From an uncultured Treponema sp. (GTDB lineage Bacteria; Spirochaetota; Spirochaetia; Treponematales; Treponemataceae), in NCBI GenBank assembly GCA_900317625.1, contig ONHK01000014.1, positions 1 to 61,562 on the forward strand: a stretch of 61,562 bases of DNA. The letters are read 5' to 3'. The position numbers and the translations under genes were made by a program. Shown here piece after piece: positions 1 to 7,307 of the stretch (its first letter is position 1; the number at the start of each line of letters is the position of its first letter). Under the pieces are notes generated by a model. The model did no database searches. It was not told the origin of the DNA and saw nothing but the letters and a program-made list of their open reading frames with translations.

Positions 1-23
1 TCACGACTGTAATTTGATCTCAT
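1..23 (-). CDS. possible start of a gene running off the left edge
   Basis: An ATG on the minus strand is preceded at a sensible distance by AAGGTGG, a plausible ribosome binding site, and opens a frame that reaches the window edge. Only seven codons are visible, so no product can be named. Its position just after the truncated integrase suggests it belongs to the same integrated element. Confidence 0.25.
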
Positions 24-92
24 AATTTCTTCCACCTTGCGTAGAAGTTTAGTTCAAAGATTTATTTTTGGAAAATACATGAGAATTGACGG

Positions 93-611
93 TTACTTTG
101 TTTCAGAATGACCTTTTAATTCCATTTCACGAAGATAAGCAGATTTATCCCGAGTCCAGAAATCAATAAGGTATTCCATTGCATCACAGTCACCTTTTGC
201 ATTTGTCCGTACAGCGGCTTGAATGATTTTACGGGCTTTCATTACCTCGATAAGATCATTAATTTCCTGCTCAGACAAATCATTCGTCCTGAGATAGTTG
301 AGAATAGAAATAAATGTGAAGGATTGTTTGCCGATTGCTCTTCCAGTTCTGGATGTTCGTTCAGGTACACAGCCTTTTACGACCCATTCCATTACCGTAC
401 GTTCGGCATCAGTTTTGTTTTCTTTTCCCGTACTTTTGTTGCGAGAAATTGTTCCGTCTGGGAGACGGACTTGAGCATACCAAAATGGTGAATGCTTTGT
501 TTTGAATAAAAGATAAGGTTTATTCAAGTTCCTTTTCCTTACCTCGGGCAGGCAGAAAAGGTATTTATACTTTATCATTATGGTTTCTAAATGTAAAGTA
601 CATTCTGACAA
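93..611 (-). pseudogene. tyrosine integrase, N-terminal fragment
   Basis: The 172-residue product looks like the arm-binding and early core-binding part of a tyrosine (phage-type) site-specific recombinase. Residues ~35-75 have the usual 'lengthy aromatic strand, LPDG, STG, then charged helix ending in a Trp' pattern (WYAQVRLPDG...NKSTGKEN...MEWVV). The family is normally 350-420 residues with a C-terminal R-H-R-Y catalytic domain; none of that is here, because the frame stops at TAA after ~170 residues and stops again soon after. The start could also be the internal Met at 578. It lies 150 bp from a tRNA 3'-end fragment, the usual place for an integrase next to its att site. I infer a decayed integrase at the edge of an island extending leftward. 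Confidence 0.6.
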
Positions 612-759
612 ATACGCGTATTTTTAATCCTTATCGTTTACTTTATATTCGAATTTTCAGTTTTAAGCCCCTGAAAATATCAAATATAAGCAAAGCTAAT
701 TCTTTATACCATATAGAATTAAACCATCCGGATTCTAAATGGCATAAAGAGGGCCATCA

Positions 760-782
760 AGGTTCGAGTCCTGCCCCCGCTA
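760..782 (+). other. tRNA 3'-end fragment, probable att site
   Basis: The sequence GGTTCGAGTCCTGCCCCCGC followed by TA is a T-loop, the 3' side of a T-stem, an acceptor strand and an A discriminator. The bases just upstream do not pair with it (only three T-stem pairs form) and no D or anticodon arm is present, so this is not a tRNA gene. A detached tRNA 3' end beside an integrase is the classic product of integration into a tRNA gene. The intact tRNA should lie at the other end of the element, outside the window. Confidence 0.6.
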
Positions 783-788
783 GACAGA

Positions 789-817
789 AGACTTTCGAGA
801 AATCGGAAGTCTTTTTT
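789..817 (+). terminator. intrinsic terminator of the split tRNA
   Basis: A 10-bp stem (AGACTTTCGA / TCGGAAGTCT, one G-T pair) with a GAAA loop is followed by a run of T. It directly follows the tRNA 3' fragment, which fits the host tRNA's original terminator left on the chromosomal side of the att site. Confidence 0.8.
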
Positions 818-972
818 GTTTTAACGGAAATATAAAAAGTCTTGTCCCTTGTGACGGCTTTATGCTAAAAACAGCGTAGACAACTGATAGAAATCGGACA
901 TTCCCTTCATTTCAATATACTACAGAAAAATGCTTTCGTTAAACATATTGTAGTAAGATGATTTTATTTCTT

Positions 973-1446
973 TTATAAATCCTTTACCATCGCTTCGGTG
1001 TTTGCGTGCCAGCCCATTGCCTCGTAGAGTTTTTGGCCGTTGTCGGTTGCGTCAAGGCTGATTTCGGTAACTCCGCGTTCCTTCGCCTCGTCAATAATAA
1101 ATTCAAGCATTTTGCGGGCAATTCCTTTGCGGCGGAATTCTTTTTCAACGTGCACGTTCATAAGGTGTGCGCGTTTTCCATTTGGGTGTGAGAAAGTCGG
1201 CATCATGTCTGTGTAGCAGAGCGTTGCGTTCCCCACAATTTGCGGTGTTCCGATGGAATCGTCAATTGCGATTACAGTTGTTCCGTTTCCGTTCAGAAAA
1301 TATTCTTTTGTGGCTTCCATGAATTCTGCGGAAAATTCATAGTCATCGTCAAATCCGCAGACTTCGCGCATTGTCCTGCAGCGGGATTCCATTAGTGCGT
1401 CAATGTCTGCGGTGGTTGCTTTTCTGATTTGAATCACATTTGCCAA
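973..1446 (-). CDS. GNAT family N-acetyltransferase
   Basis: A 157-residue single-domain acetyltransferase that would transfer acetyl from acetyl-CoA to an unknown amine. The acetyl-CoA pyrophosphate loop is visible as RRKGIA (residues 105-110) after the beta-strand LMNVHVEKEF, and the C-terminal LYEAMGW is the usual last-strand motif. The frame opens at a TTG three bases after the stop of the upstream flavin reductase-rubredoxin gene; a GTG two codons further in is an alternative start. The tight spacing indicates co-transcription. The substrate cannot be told from sequence. Confidence 0.85.
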   Translation of the reverse strand: MANVIQIRKATTADIDALMESRCRTMREVCGFDDDYEFSAEFMEATKEYFLNGNGTTVIAIDDSIGTPQIVGNATLCYTDMMPTFSHPNGKRAHLMNVHVEKEFRRKGIARKMLEFIIDEAKERGVTEISLDATDNGQKLYEAMGWHANTEAMVKDL

Positions 1447-1449
1447 TTT

Positions 1450-2067
1450 TTATTCCGCGTAGATTGGTTCAAAGTCTTCTGCCGGATGGCCACAAAGTGG
1501 GCATTCAAAGTCGGCCGGAAGTTCTGGATTCATGTATTCGTAGCCACAGATTTTACAGCGCCAGCCGATTATTTTCTTTTCGTTGTTTACAGCTGGTTTT
1601 GGTTTTATTTTGTTCTGGTAGTCGGCGTAGGTTAGCGGTGGATTTTTGCTTACGATGAATGCGTTCTGAACTTCTGCGATGAAAAGAGTGTGACTTTCCA
1701 GGTTTGTGCTTGAAAGAACTTTACATTTTAAGACTGAACAGACAGACTGTTTTATGTAAGGGCAGCCGTTTGAATCTAGTTCGTGGGAAAAATCAGCGAA
1801 TTTATCTGTGTTTTTTCCGCTTTGCATTCCGAAATGTTTTATCAGGTCGAATTTGCAGGAATTGTCTAAGACTGAAAGGCTGAAAATTCCGGAAGATTTT
1901 ATCATGTCGCAGGTAAGATTTTGGTTCAATACAGATATTGCGATTCTTGTCGGGTTGCTTGCGACTTGCATGCAAGTGTTTGTTATGCAGGCATTGATTT
2001 TTTCACCGCTGCAAGATCCTAAAACAAATACGCCATAAGAAAGATTGTATAAAGCTTTGTTGTCCAT
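1450..2067 (-). CDS. flavin reductase-rubredoxin fusion (Hrb-like)
   Basis: The product (205 residues) joins an N-terminal FMN-binding flavin-reductase-like domain (~1-150) to a C-terminal rubredoxin knuckle. Cysteines C171-x2-C174 and C189-x2-C192 should bind one iron; the 14-residue spacing is much shorter than in ordinary rubredoxin and resembles the rubrerythrin type. Such fusions (high-molecular-weight rubredoxin) pass electrons from NAD(P)H-dependent partners to flavodiiron proteins or rubrerythrin in oxygen and NO detoxification by anaerobes. It is the first gene of a two-gene unit with the acetyltransferase, and an inverted-repeat element lies just upstream. The start is the ATG preceded by AAGGAGAG. 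Confidence 0.85.
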   Translation of the reverse strand: MDNKALYNLSYGVFVLGSCSGEKINACITNTCMQVASNPTRIAISVLNQNLTCDMIKSSGIFSLSVLDNSCKFDLIKHFGMQSGKNTDKFADFSHELDSNGCPYIKQSVCSVLKCKVLSSTNLESHTLFIAEVQNAFIVSKNPPLTYADYQNKIKPKPAVNNEKKIIGWRCKICGYEYMNPELPADFECPLCGHPAEDFEPIYAE

Positions 2068-2089
2068 AAGCTCTCCTTGTAAATTTATT

Positions 2090-2288
2090 TTGTGAATTTT
2101 GAGTTTCGTATAATTCTGAAAAATCGCTCACGGCAGAAAAACAATTTGCTCCAGATGGTTGGGCTCGCGCTCCGCTTGTAGGAATTTGGGTGCTTTGCAC
2201 TTTGATTTCTTTTATCGCCCAAAATCTTCACAAATTGTTTTTTTGCCTGCGCTTTTATCATTCTTTAACAAAAACTCAAATTTCACAA
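2090..2288. mobile_element. MITE-like inverted-repeat element, family A copy 1
   Basis: A 199-bp intergenic block with terminal inverted repeats TTGTGAATTTTGAGTTT and AAACTCAAATTTCACAA (one mismatch). Inside, a second imperfect inverted repeat (ACAATTTGCTCCAGA... facing ...CTTCACAAATTGT) flanks a GC-rich middle. The interior is clearly homologous to blocks at 8936, 31328 and 43884. It has no coding capacity, as expected for a non-autonomous element or a repeated structured RNA. Confidence 0.75.
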
Positions 2289-2407
2289 TTTCATGTTACT
2301 TTAATTTAATGCCCGGAAACAGAATTCGTCAAATAAAATTATTGTTTTTTCTTTCTTTGCTGATTTTTGTTGTGCTGATGTGATATAGTTACTGAAAAGA
2401 GGTTTTT

Positions 2408-2887
2408 ATGGGTGAATTAAAAATCCGAGAGGCTAAAAAAGAAGATATAAAAATTTTAAAGGAACTGATTTTGGGGCTCGCCAAACACGAGCGGCGTCCC
2501 CAGGATGTCACCGGTTCTGAACAGGAAATGTGCCGCTGGCTTTTTGAACGGAAAATTGCCACAGCACTGCTTGCGGAATTTGAAGGCGAGGCGGTTGGAT
2601 ACGCGATTTTCTATCCAATTTACGGCTCTTATTCGGCAAAGGGAAAAATTCATCTGGAAGATATTTTTATAAAACCAGAATTCCGCGGAAAGGGATTTGG
2701 AACAAAACTGTTTTCGTTCATCTGCAAATCAGTTTTGGCGGATGGATTTTCCAGCCTTGAATGGAATGCGCTGGATTTTAACACTGGTGCAATAGATTAT
2801 TATTTTAAACTTGGTGCAGAACAAGAAAAAGGCAGAACTTATTTTGAATTCCCCGAAGAAAAAATGAAAAAACTTGCAAATCAATAA
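2408..2887 (+). CDS. GNAT acetyltransferase, diamine acetyltransferase-like
   Basis: A 159-residue acetyltransferase. The acetyl-CoA loop RGKGFG is at 93-98, preceded by HLEDIFIKPEF, and the segment ALDFNTGAIDYYFKLGA (121-137) matches the spermidine/thialysine acetyltransferase branch, where the line usually reads V-x-D-x-N-x-x-A-x-x-x-Y-x-x-x-G-A. It may therefore acetylate a polyamine or lysine analogue, which is inference. The start is the ATG behind AAGAGG. It is monocistronic, with DAHP synthase 180 bp downstream. Confidence 0.85.
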   Translation: MGELKIREAKKEDIKILKELILGLAKHERRPQDVTGSEQEMCRWLFERKIATALLAEFEGEAVGYAIFYPIYGSYSAKGKIHLEDIFIKPEFRGKGFGTKLFSFICKSVLADGFSSLEWNALDFNTGAIDYYFKLGAEQEKGRTYFEFPEEKMKKLANQ

Positions 2888-3066
2888 GAAAAAGAATTTC
2901 CCTAACTTGACTTCTACCAAACCGATGTTTTAGGTATATTTAATCAAGTGAAATTTATTTTTTGATGATATTGCTTTTTTGGAGAAGGATAAAAGCATAG
3001 GCACTTTTTTTGCTAGCTTATTCAATTTCTTTCACAATCCAAAAAAAACACTTACAGAGGATATTT

Positions 3067-4098
3067 ATGAACTGCGATTTTATTAAAAAACTTGCTATTC
3101 CTGCAGAAATAAAGGAAATGTTTCCTGTCACAGCCGAAATGGAAAAAACTGTTGCAGAACGCCAAAGACAGGTTGAGGCGATTTTTGAAGGAAAAGATAA
3201 TAGAAAACTTCTTATTATAGGTCCATGTTCCGCAGATAACGAGGACAGTGTTATTGATTATGTTTCTCGTCTTGTAAAAGTCCAGGAAAAAGTTAAGGAT
3301 AAGATTTTTATTATTCCGCGGATTTACACGAACAAGCCGCGAACAACCGGCGAAGGTTACAAAGGAATGCTTCATCAGCCTGACCCTACAGAAAAACCTG
3401 ACTTGGTAAAAGGAATTATTGCAACCCGACATATGCACATGCGTGCTTTAAAAGAAACTGGATTTTCTTGTGCGGACGAAATGCTTTATCCGGAAAATTA
3501 TAAATATCTTGATGATATTTTGGCGTATGTCGCAATCGGGGCTCGTTCTGTGGAAGACCAGCAGCACCGTCTTGTTGCAAGCGGAATCAATGTTCCTGTT
3601 GGAATGAAAAATCCTACTTCCGGCGATTATTCTGTCATGATAAATGCGATTCACGCGGCGCAGGGGCATCACACTTTTATTTACCGCGGATGGGAAGTTC
3701 ATTCACACGGAAATGCTCATTGCCATGCGATTCTTCGCGGTTACACAAACAAGATGGGAAAATCCCGCCCGAACTATCATTATGAAGATATAATCCGTCT
3801 TTGCGATGTTTACGAGGCAAATCCAGAGCTTAAAAATCCGGCTGTAATTGTTGACTGCAACCATGCAAATTCTGGAAAAAATCCTTTTGAACAGCCAAGA
3901 ATCGTGAACGATGTTTTAAATTCTGCAAAACACAGCGAACGGATTGCAAAACTGGTAAAAGGTTTTATGGTTGAAAGCTACATTATAGACGGAAATCAGA
4001 AGCCGGGCGACGGTTGCTATGGAAAATCAATTACCGATGCTTGTCTTGGATGGGAAAAAACTGAAAAAATGATTTATGATATTGCAGAGAACCTGTAA
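3067..4098 (+). CDS. 3-deoxy-7-phosphoheptulonate (DAHP) synthase, class I
   Basis: Condenses phosphoenolpyruvate with erythrose 4-phosphate, the first step of the shikimate pathway to aromatic amino acids. The 343-residue product has the class I (AroF/G/H) hallmarks: LLIIGPCSADN near residue 50, the PEP-binding NKPRTTGEGYKG near 100, DEMLYPENY, IGARSVEDQQHR, the NPTSGDY segment and the metal-binding IVDCNHANSGKNP. The start chosen is the ATG preceded by AGAGGA; an upstream in-frame ATG at 3010 has no binding site. I cannot assign the feedback class. The neighbour M48 protease starts 30 bp later and may be co-transcribed. Confidence 0.92.
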   Translation: MNCDFIKKLAIPAEIKEMFPVTAEMEKTVAERQRQVEAIFEGKDNRKLLIIGPCSADNEDSVIDYVSRLVKVQEKVKDKIFIIPRIYTNKPRTTGEGYKGMLHQPDPTEKPDLVKGIIATRHMHMRALKETGFSCADEMLYPENYKYLDDILAYVAIGARSVEDQQHRLVASGINVPVGMKNPTSGDYSVMINAIHAAQGHHTFIYRGWEVHSHGNAHCHAILRGYTNKMGKSRPNYHYEDIIRLCDVYEANPELKNPAVIVDCNHANSGKNPFEQPRIVNDVLNSAKHSERIAKLVKGFMVESYIIDGNQKPGDGCYGKSITDACLGWEKTEKMIYDIAENL

Positions 4099-4128
4099 AT
4101 CTTAATAAAAAGCACGGGGAACAGAAAG

Positions 4129-5448
4129 ATGGAAAAAATTGTATTCAGTAATCCGTTTGTGATTATTTTTGTGGTGGGAACGCTTCTTAGTTTTTTGATA
4201 AATCATTTTCTTGAATTTATTGACTGGCGGGCGCGCGTAAAAAACGGTGGAAAAATTCCTGATGAGTTGAAAGAAATCCCGGAATCTTCAGTTTTTGACA
4301 CAAAAAAACTCGCTTCAATCAACGCGTATGAAAATGCAAAATATTTTTTCTGGATTCCACGCTCGTTGTGCGCGATTTTTTTGACATTGATTCTAGTTTT
4401 TTCAGGATTTTATCCGTGGCTTTTGAATGTTGTCTGCCGTTTTACAGGATTTCCGAACGGTTATTGGTCAACATATTTATGCGCTTTCTGTTTTTTTATT
4501 CTTGCTGGACTTCCTGAAGGAATTCTTGACATTCCATTTGACTTGATTGGAGAATTTAAAATAGAAAAATCTTTTGGTTTTTCAAATATGACGTTGAAAC
4601 TCTGGCTTGTTGATCAGTTAAAAGGAATTGCCATGTCGCTTGTTCTTTCTGCTGTTTTGCTTGCCGCAATGATTGGAATTCTGGTTGCATTTCCGCATGG
4701 CTGGTGGATTTTTCTTACAATCGTGCTTTTTGCGTTCACTTTTGTAATGCAGATTCTTTATCCGCTGGTTATTGCCCCGGTTTTCAACAAATTTGTTCCG
4801 CTAGAAGATGGCGAACTTAAGACAAAAATCACTGAACTTATGCAGAATCTTGGCTTTAAATCTTCTGGAATTTTTGTGATGGATGCCTCAAAACGAAGCG
4901 GACATTCTAACGCATATTTTGGCGGAATTGGAAAGTCAAAGCGGATTGTTTTGTACGACACGCTGATAAAGCAGCTTACAACCGACGAACTTGTTGCGGT
5001 TCTTGGGCATGAGCTGGGACATTACAAACTTCATCACATTATCCGCCGCTTTTGCGTTATGATTCCTGTTGAATTTGTGCTGATGTTCATTCTGTACAAA
5101 ATTGCTCAGTCAACTTCGATTTACACAGGATTTGGTTTTGCGTTGACAGGAATAAAAGTTGAGTCTGTTCAATTTATCGGGTTGTTTTTAGCGAATCTTG
5201 TTGCGGGCTCGCTTTCTGAAATTTTTTCGCCAATTGTTAATTTTTCAAGCCGAAAAGACGAATTTGCCGCGGATAAATTTTCGGCGGAACTTACAAAACA
5301 TCATGAACACCTTGTTTCTGCGCTCATAAAACTTAACAGCGAAAACCTTAGCGAACTTTTTCCGCCAAAACTTTACGTTGCCTGGAATTACAACCATCCG
5401 ACCCTGGTTGAACGCGTAAATGCGCTAAGGAAATTGGAAAAAAAATAG
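4129..5448 (+). CDS. M48 family membrane metalloprotease (Ste24/HtpX type)
   Basis: A 439-residue zinc protease of the inner membrane, likely in membrane-protein quality control. The zinc site is HELGH at 294-298, with a downstream glutamate in KDEFAADKF as third ligand. At least six hydrophobic segments surround it: near the N-terminus, ~80-125, ~160-215 and after the zinc motif. Length and layout match the CaaX-prenyl-protease-like Ste24 group rather than the shorter HtpX. It follows the DAHP synthase by 30 bp on the same strand. Confidence 0.88.
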   Translation: MEKIVFSNPFVIIFVVGTLLSFLINHFLEFIDWRARVKNGGKIPDELKEIPESSVFDTKKLASINAYENAKYFFWIPRSLCAIFLTLILVFSGFYPWLLNVVCRFTGFPNGYWSTYLCAFCFFILAGLPEGILDIPFDLIGEFKIEKSFGFSNMTLKLWLVDQLKGIAMSLVLSAVLLAAMIGILVAFPHGWWIFLTIVLFAFTFVMQILYPLVIAPVFNKFVPLEDGELKTKITELMQNLGFKSSGIFVMDASKRSGHSNAYFGGIGKSKRIVLYDTLIKQLTTDELVAVLGHELGHYKLHHIIRRFCVMIPVEFVLMFILYKIAQSTSIYTGFGFALTGIKVESVQFIGLFLANLVAGSLSEIFSPIVNFSSRKDEFAADKFSAELTKHHEHLVSALIKLNSENLSELFPPKLYVAWNYNHPTLVERVNALRKLEKK

Positions 5449-5512
5449 GCACTATAAATATTTTTATAGAACTTTTTAATTTTTGTGTTATATTTTTATT
5501 GGAGGTGACAAA

Positions 5513-5815
5513 ATGTATATCAAAGATGGTATTTGCTATGCAGGTGAGTGTGTCCCGGAAATAGAAGTTTCTTCAATAAAACTTCTTGAAGATGGAATGA
5601 TGCTTGTCACTTTCAATACTGGTGAAACTCGTCTTTTTGATGTTACTTCTCTTTTAGATAAAGGTTCTGCATTTGCACCTCTTGCGGAGGAAAAGAATCG
5701 TAAGACTGCTAAAGTGACTCATGGTTTTTTGTCTTGGCTTGATGGAGAAATTGATATAGCACCAGAAACTTTATATGCGGAAAGCTATAAGTATTCAACT
5801 GAAAAATTTGCATAG
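5513..5815 (+). CDS. DUF2442 domain protein
   Basis: A ~100-residue protein of the DUF2442 type: short beta-rich N-terminus, the 'M-L-V-T-F-N-T-G-E-x-R-x-F-D' strand and a C-terminal DGEIDIAPETLYAES signature. The start is the ATG directly behind a very strong GGAGGTGA site; the in-frame ATG at 5483 has none. It is followed 9 bp later by a DUF4160 gene. The two families are commonly paired and are suspected to be toxin-antitoxin-like, but their biochemical role is unproved. Confidence 0.85.
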   Translation: MYIKDGICYAGECVPEIEVSSIKLLEDGMMLVTFNTGETRLFDVTSLLDKGSAFAPLAEEKNRKTAKVTHGFLSWLDGEIDIAPETLYAESYKYSTEKFA

Positions 5816-5824
5816 GAGAAATTC

Positions 5825-6088
5825 ATGCCAGAATTAAGCCGTTTTGAAGGAATGGTTGTATACCTTTTGTTCAGGGATAATAAAGAGCATAATAAGCCTC
5901 ATGTTCATGTTTATTATGGTGAATACAAGGCGGCAATTGGAATTGATGGTGAGTTACTTGCAGGAAAATTACCAGCGCGGCAAATGAAGATGATTGTAGG
6001 ATGGCTCGCGTTGCATGAAGAAGAAGCGTATGCTGCGTGGAATTTAGCAGTTTCTGGTGAGCATTTTTCAAAAATTAAGCCTTTATAA
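5825..6088 (+). CDS. DUF4160 domain protein
   Basis: An 87-residue protein with the DUF4160 pattern 'FRDNKEHNKPHVHVYYGEYKA', whose HxPHxHV run could bind metal, and the downstream GxLPxRQMKxIxGWLxLHEEE segment. The gene follows DUF2442 by 9 bp with GGAGAA before the ATG, so the two are co-translated. I infer a small accessory module, possibly toxin-antitoxin-like. Its end is 18 bp from the convergent methyltransferase gene. Confidence 0.88.
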   Translation: MPELSRFEGMVVYLLFRDNKEHNKPHVHVYYGEYKAAIGIDGELLAGKLPARQMKMIVGWLALHEEEAYAAWNLAVSGEHFSKIKPL

Positions 6089-6106
6089 ATCCTCGTTTTT
6101 CTTAGT

Positions 6107-7285
6107 TTATTTTTCTTTTACACAAAAATATTCAAGAGAATCTTTTGTTTTGGTTAGGACGGCTTTTGTTCTTGCGTGGCAAAGTTCGGCGATGTTTTTG
6201 AACTTTGAGATTTTTTCGATTTTTTCGGGTTTTTGGATAAGAATGCATTTTCTTGTTCCGCCGTCAAGCTGGTTCTGCTCGATTGTTGCTTCCAGGGTAG
6301 AGCCGCTTCCGGCAAAAAAATCCATGACAGTTATATTTTTTGGCATATTTGCAATCTGGAGCAAATGTTGAATCAGGTTTACAGGTTTGGGATTGTCAAA
6401 AGATTTTTGTTCGCCAAGAAGATTGTCCAGATGATTTTGTGCGGCTCTTGTGCTTTCTGCGCCGTCGATGATATTTTTGGGAATAATTTCAACGGTTTCG
6501 CCGTTAAAAACTTTTTTTCGGGGAACATTTGAAAATTCTGGAGCTTTTCCCCAGTAAATTTTGTCTTCCTTTATAAGTTGAGCCATTTCGCTTTTTGAGA
6601 CAAGCCATTGCCGCCGCCAGTGAATCCCGCTTGGCGAAACTATTTCGTAAAAATTTTCGTTTTTTGGGTTTGAGCGTTTTTCGTCAAAACTTATGCTTCC
6701 TGAAAACCATGCGCCTCTTTTGTCGCCGTCAATATTTTTTTGTGCCCATTCAGTTTCTTCAAAATCAGAAAATTCCTTCAGCTTTTTTTTATTTTTTGCG
6801 TAACATAAATTTGACTGCTGCATGGTGCGGCTCCAGCGGTCTTTTTTGCCTTTTCCGTGAAGCCACATAAAATCGTTCACAAAATTTTCCGCGCCAAAAG
6901 TCTGGTCGCACAAAATTTTCAGGATATGAACTTGTTCCTGCCCGATTGCAATAAAAATGCAGCCCGAATCTTTTAAAAGTTCCCGTGCGGCAGAAAGTCG
7001 GCGCTGCATAAAGCTAAGCCATTCGTCAAGCTGCATATTGTCGTTGTAAGTGAATTTTTTCCCGGTGTTGTACGGCGGATCTGTGTAGATAAAATCAATT
7101 TTTTCTTTGTATTCTGAAAGAAGTTTTAGCGCGGGAAAATTGTCGCCTTCAATAAAAGTGTGGCAAACTTTGCTTTCTGAGGAATTTATTGATTTTGATT
7201 CATCTTTTTCAAGAAAAAAATGTTCGGCAAAGTCTTTTGCGTCTGCTTTTTCTGAAAAATCAGTCCATGAAATTGAAAAACTCAT
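6107..7285 (-). CDS. site-specific DNA adenine methyltransferase (type III Mod-like), orphan
   Basis: A 392-residue N6-adenine methyltransferase of the beta arrangement: the catalytic motif DPPY (69-72, in YTDPPYNTG) comes first and the AdoMet-binding FFAGSG (323-328) last, with the target-recognition region between. This is the architecture of type III Mod subunits and their solitary relatives. No restriction (Res) gene adjoins it, so it is either an orphan methylase or a split system. It is divergent from purH with only 22 bp between the start codons, so the two promoters must overlap each other's coding sequence. Confidence 0.88.
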   Translation of the reverse strand: MSFSISWTDFSEKADAKDFAEHFFLEKDESKSINSSESKVCHTFIEGDNFPALKLLSEYKEKIDFIYTDPPYNTGKKFTYNDNMQLDEWLSFMQRRLSAARELLKDSGCIFIAIGQEQVHILKILCDQTFGAENFVNDFMWLHGKGKKDRWSRTMQQSNLCYAKNKKKLKEFSDFEETEWAQKNIDGDKRGAWFSGSISFDEKRSNPKNENFYEIVSPSGIHWRRQWLVSKSEMAQLIKEDKIYWGKAPEFSNVPRKKVFNGETVEIIPKNIIDGAESTRAAQNHLDNLLGEQKSFDNPKPVNLIQHLLQIANMPKNITVMDFFAGSGSTLEATIEQNQLDGGTRKCILIQKPEKIEKISKFKNIAELCHARTKAVLTKTKDSLEYFCVKEK

Positions 7286-7293
7286 TTTTACAG

Positions 7294-7299
7294 TATATT
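7294..7299 (+). promoter_or_regulatory. candidate -10 box of the purH-like gene
   Basis: TATATT ends eight bases before the ATG at 7308 (TATAAT at 7299 is an alternative but ends only three bases before it). No Shine-Dalgarno lies between box and ATG, so a transcript from here would be leaderless. Confidence 0.4.
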
Positions 7300-7307
7300 A
7301 TAATTTT

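Larger units (their letters stand above)
612..972. other. intergenic region between integrase fragment and acetyltransferase
   Basis: Apart from the tRNA fragment and its terminator I see no gene. A loose inverted repeat (TACTAC near 920 / GTAGTA near 950) lies downstream of the acetyltransferase but lacks a clear T-run. Confidence 0.5.

Noticed and set aside
748..782. complete tRNA gene
   Set aside because: Only the T-loop and 3' acceptor strand are present; the upstream sequence does not fold into D and anticodon arms.
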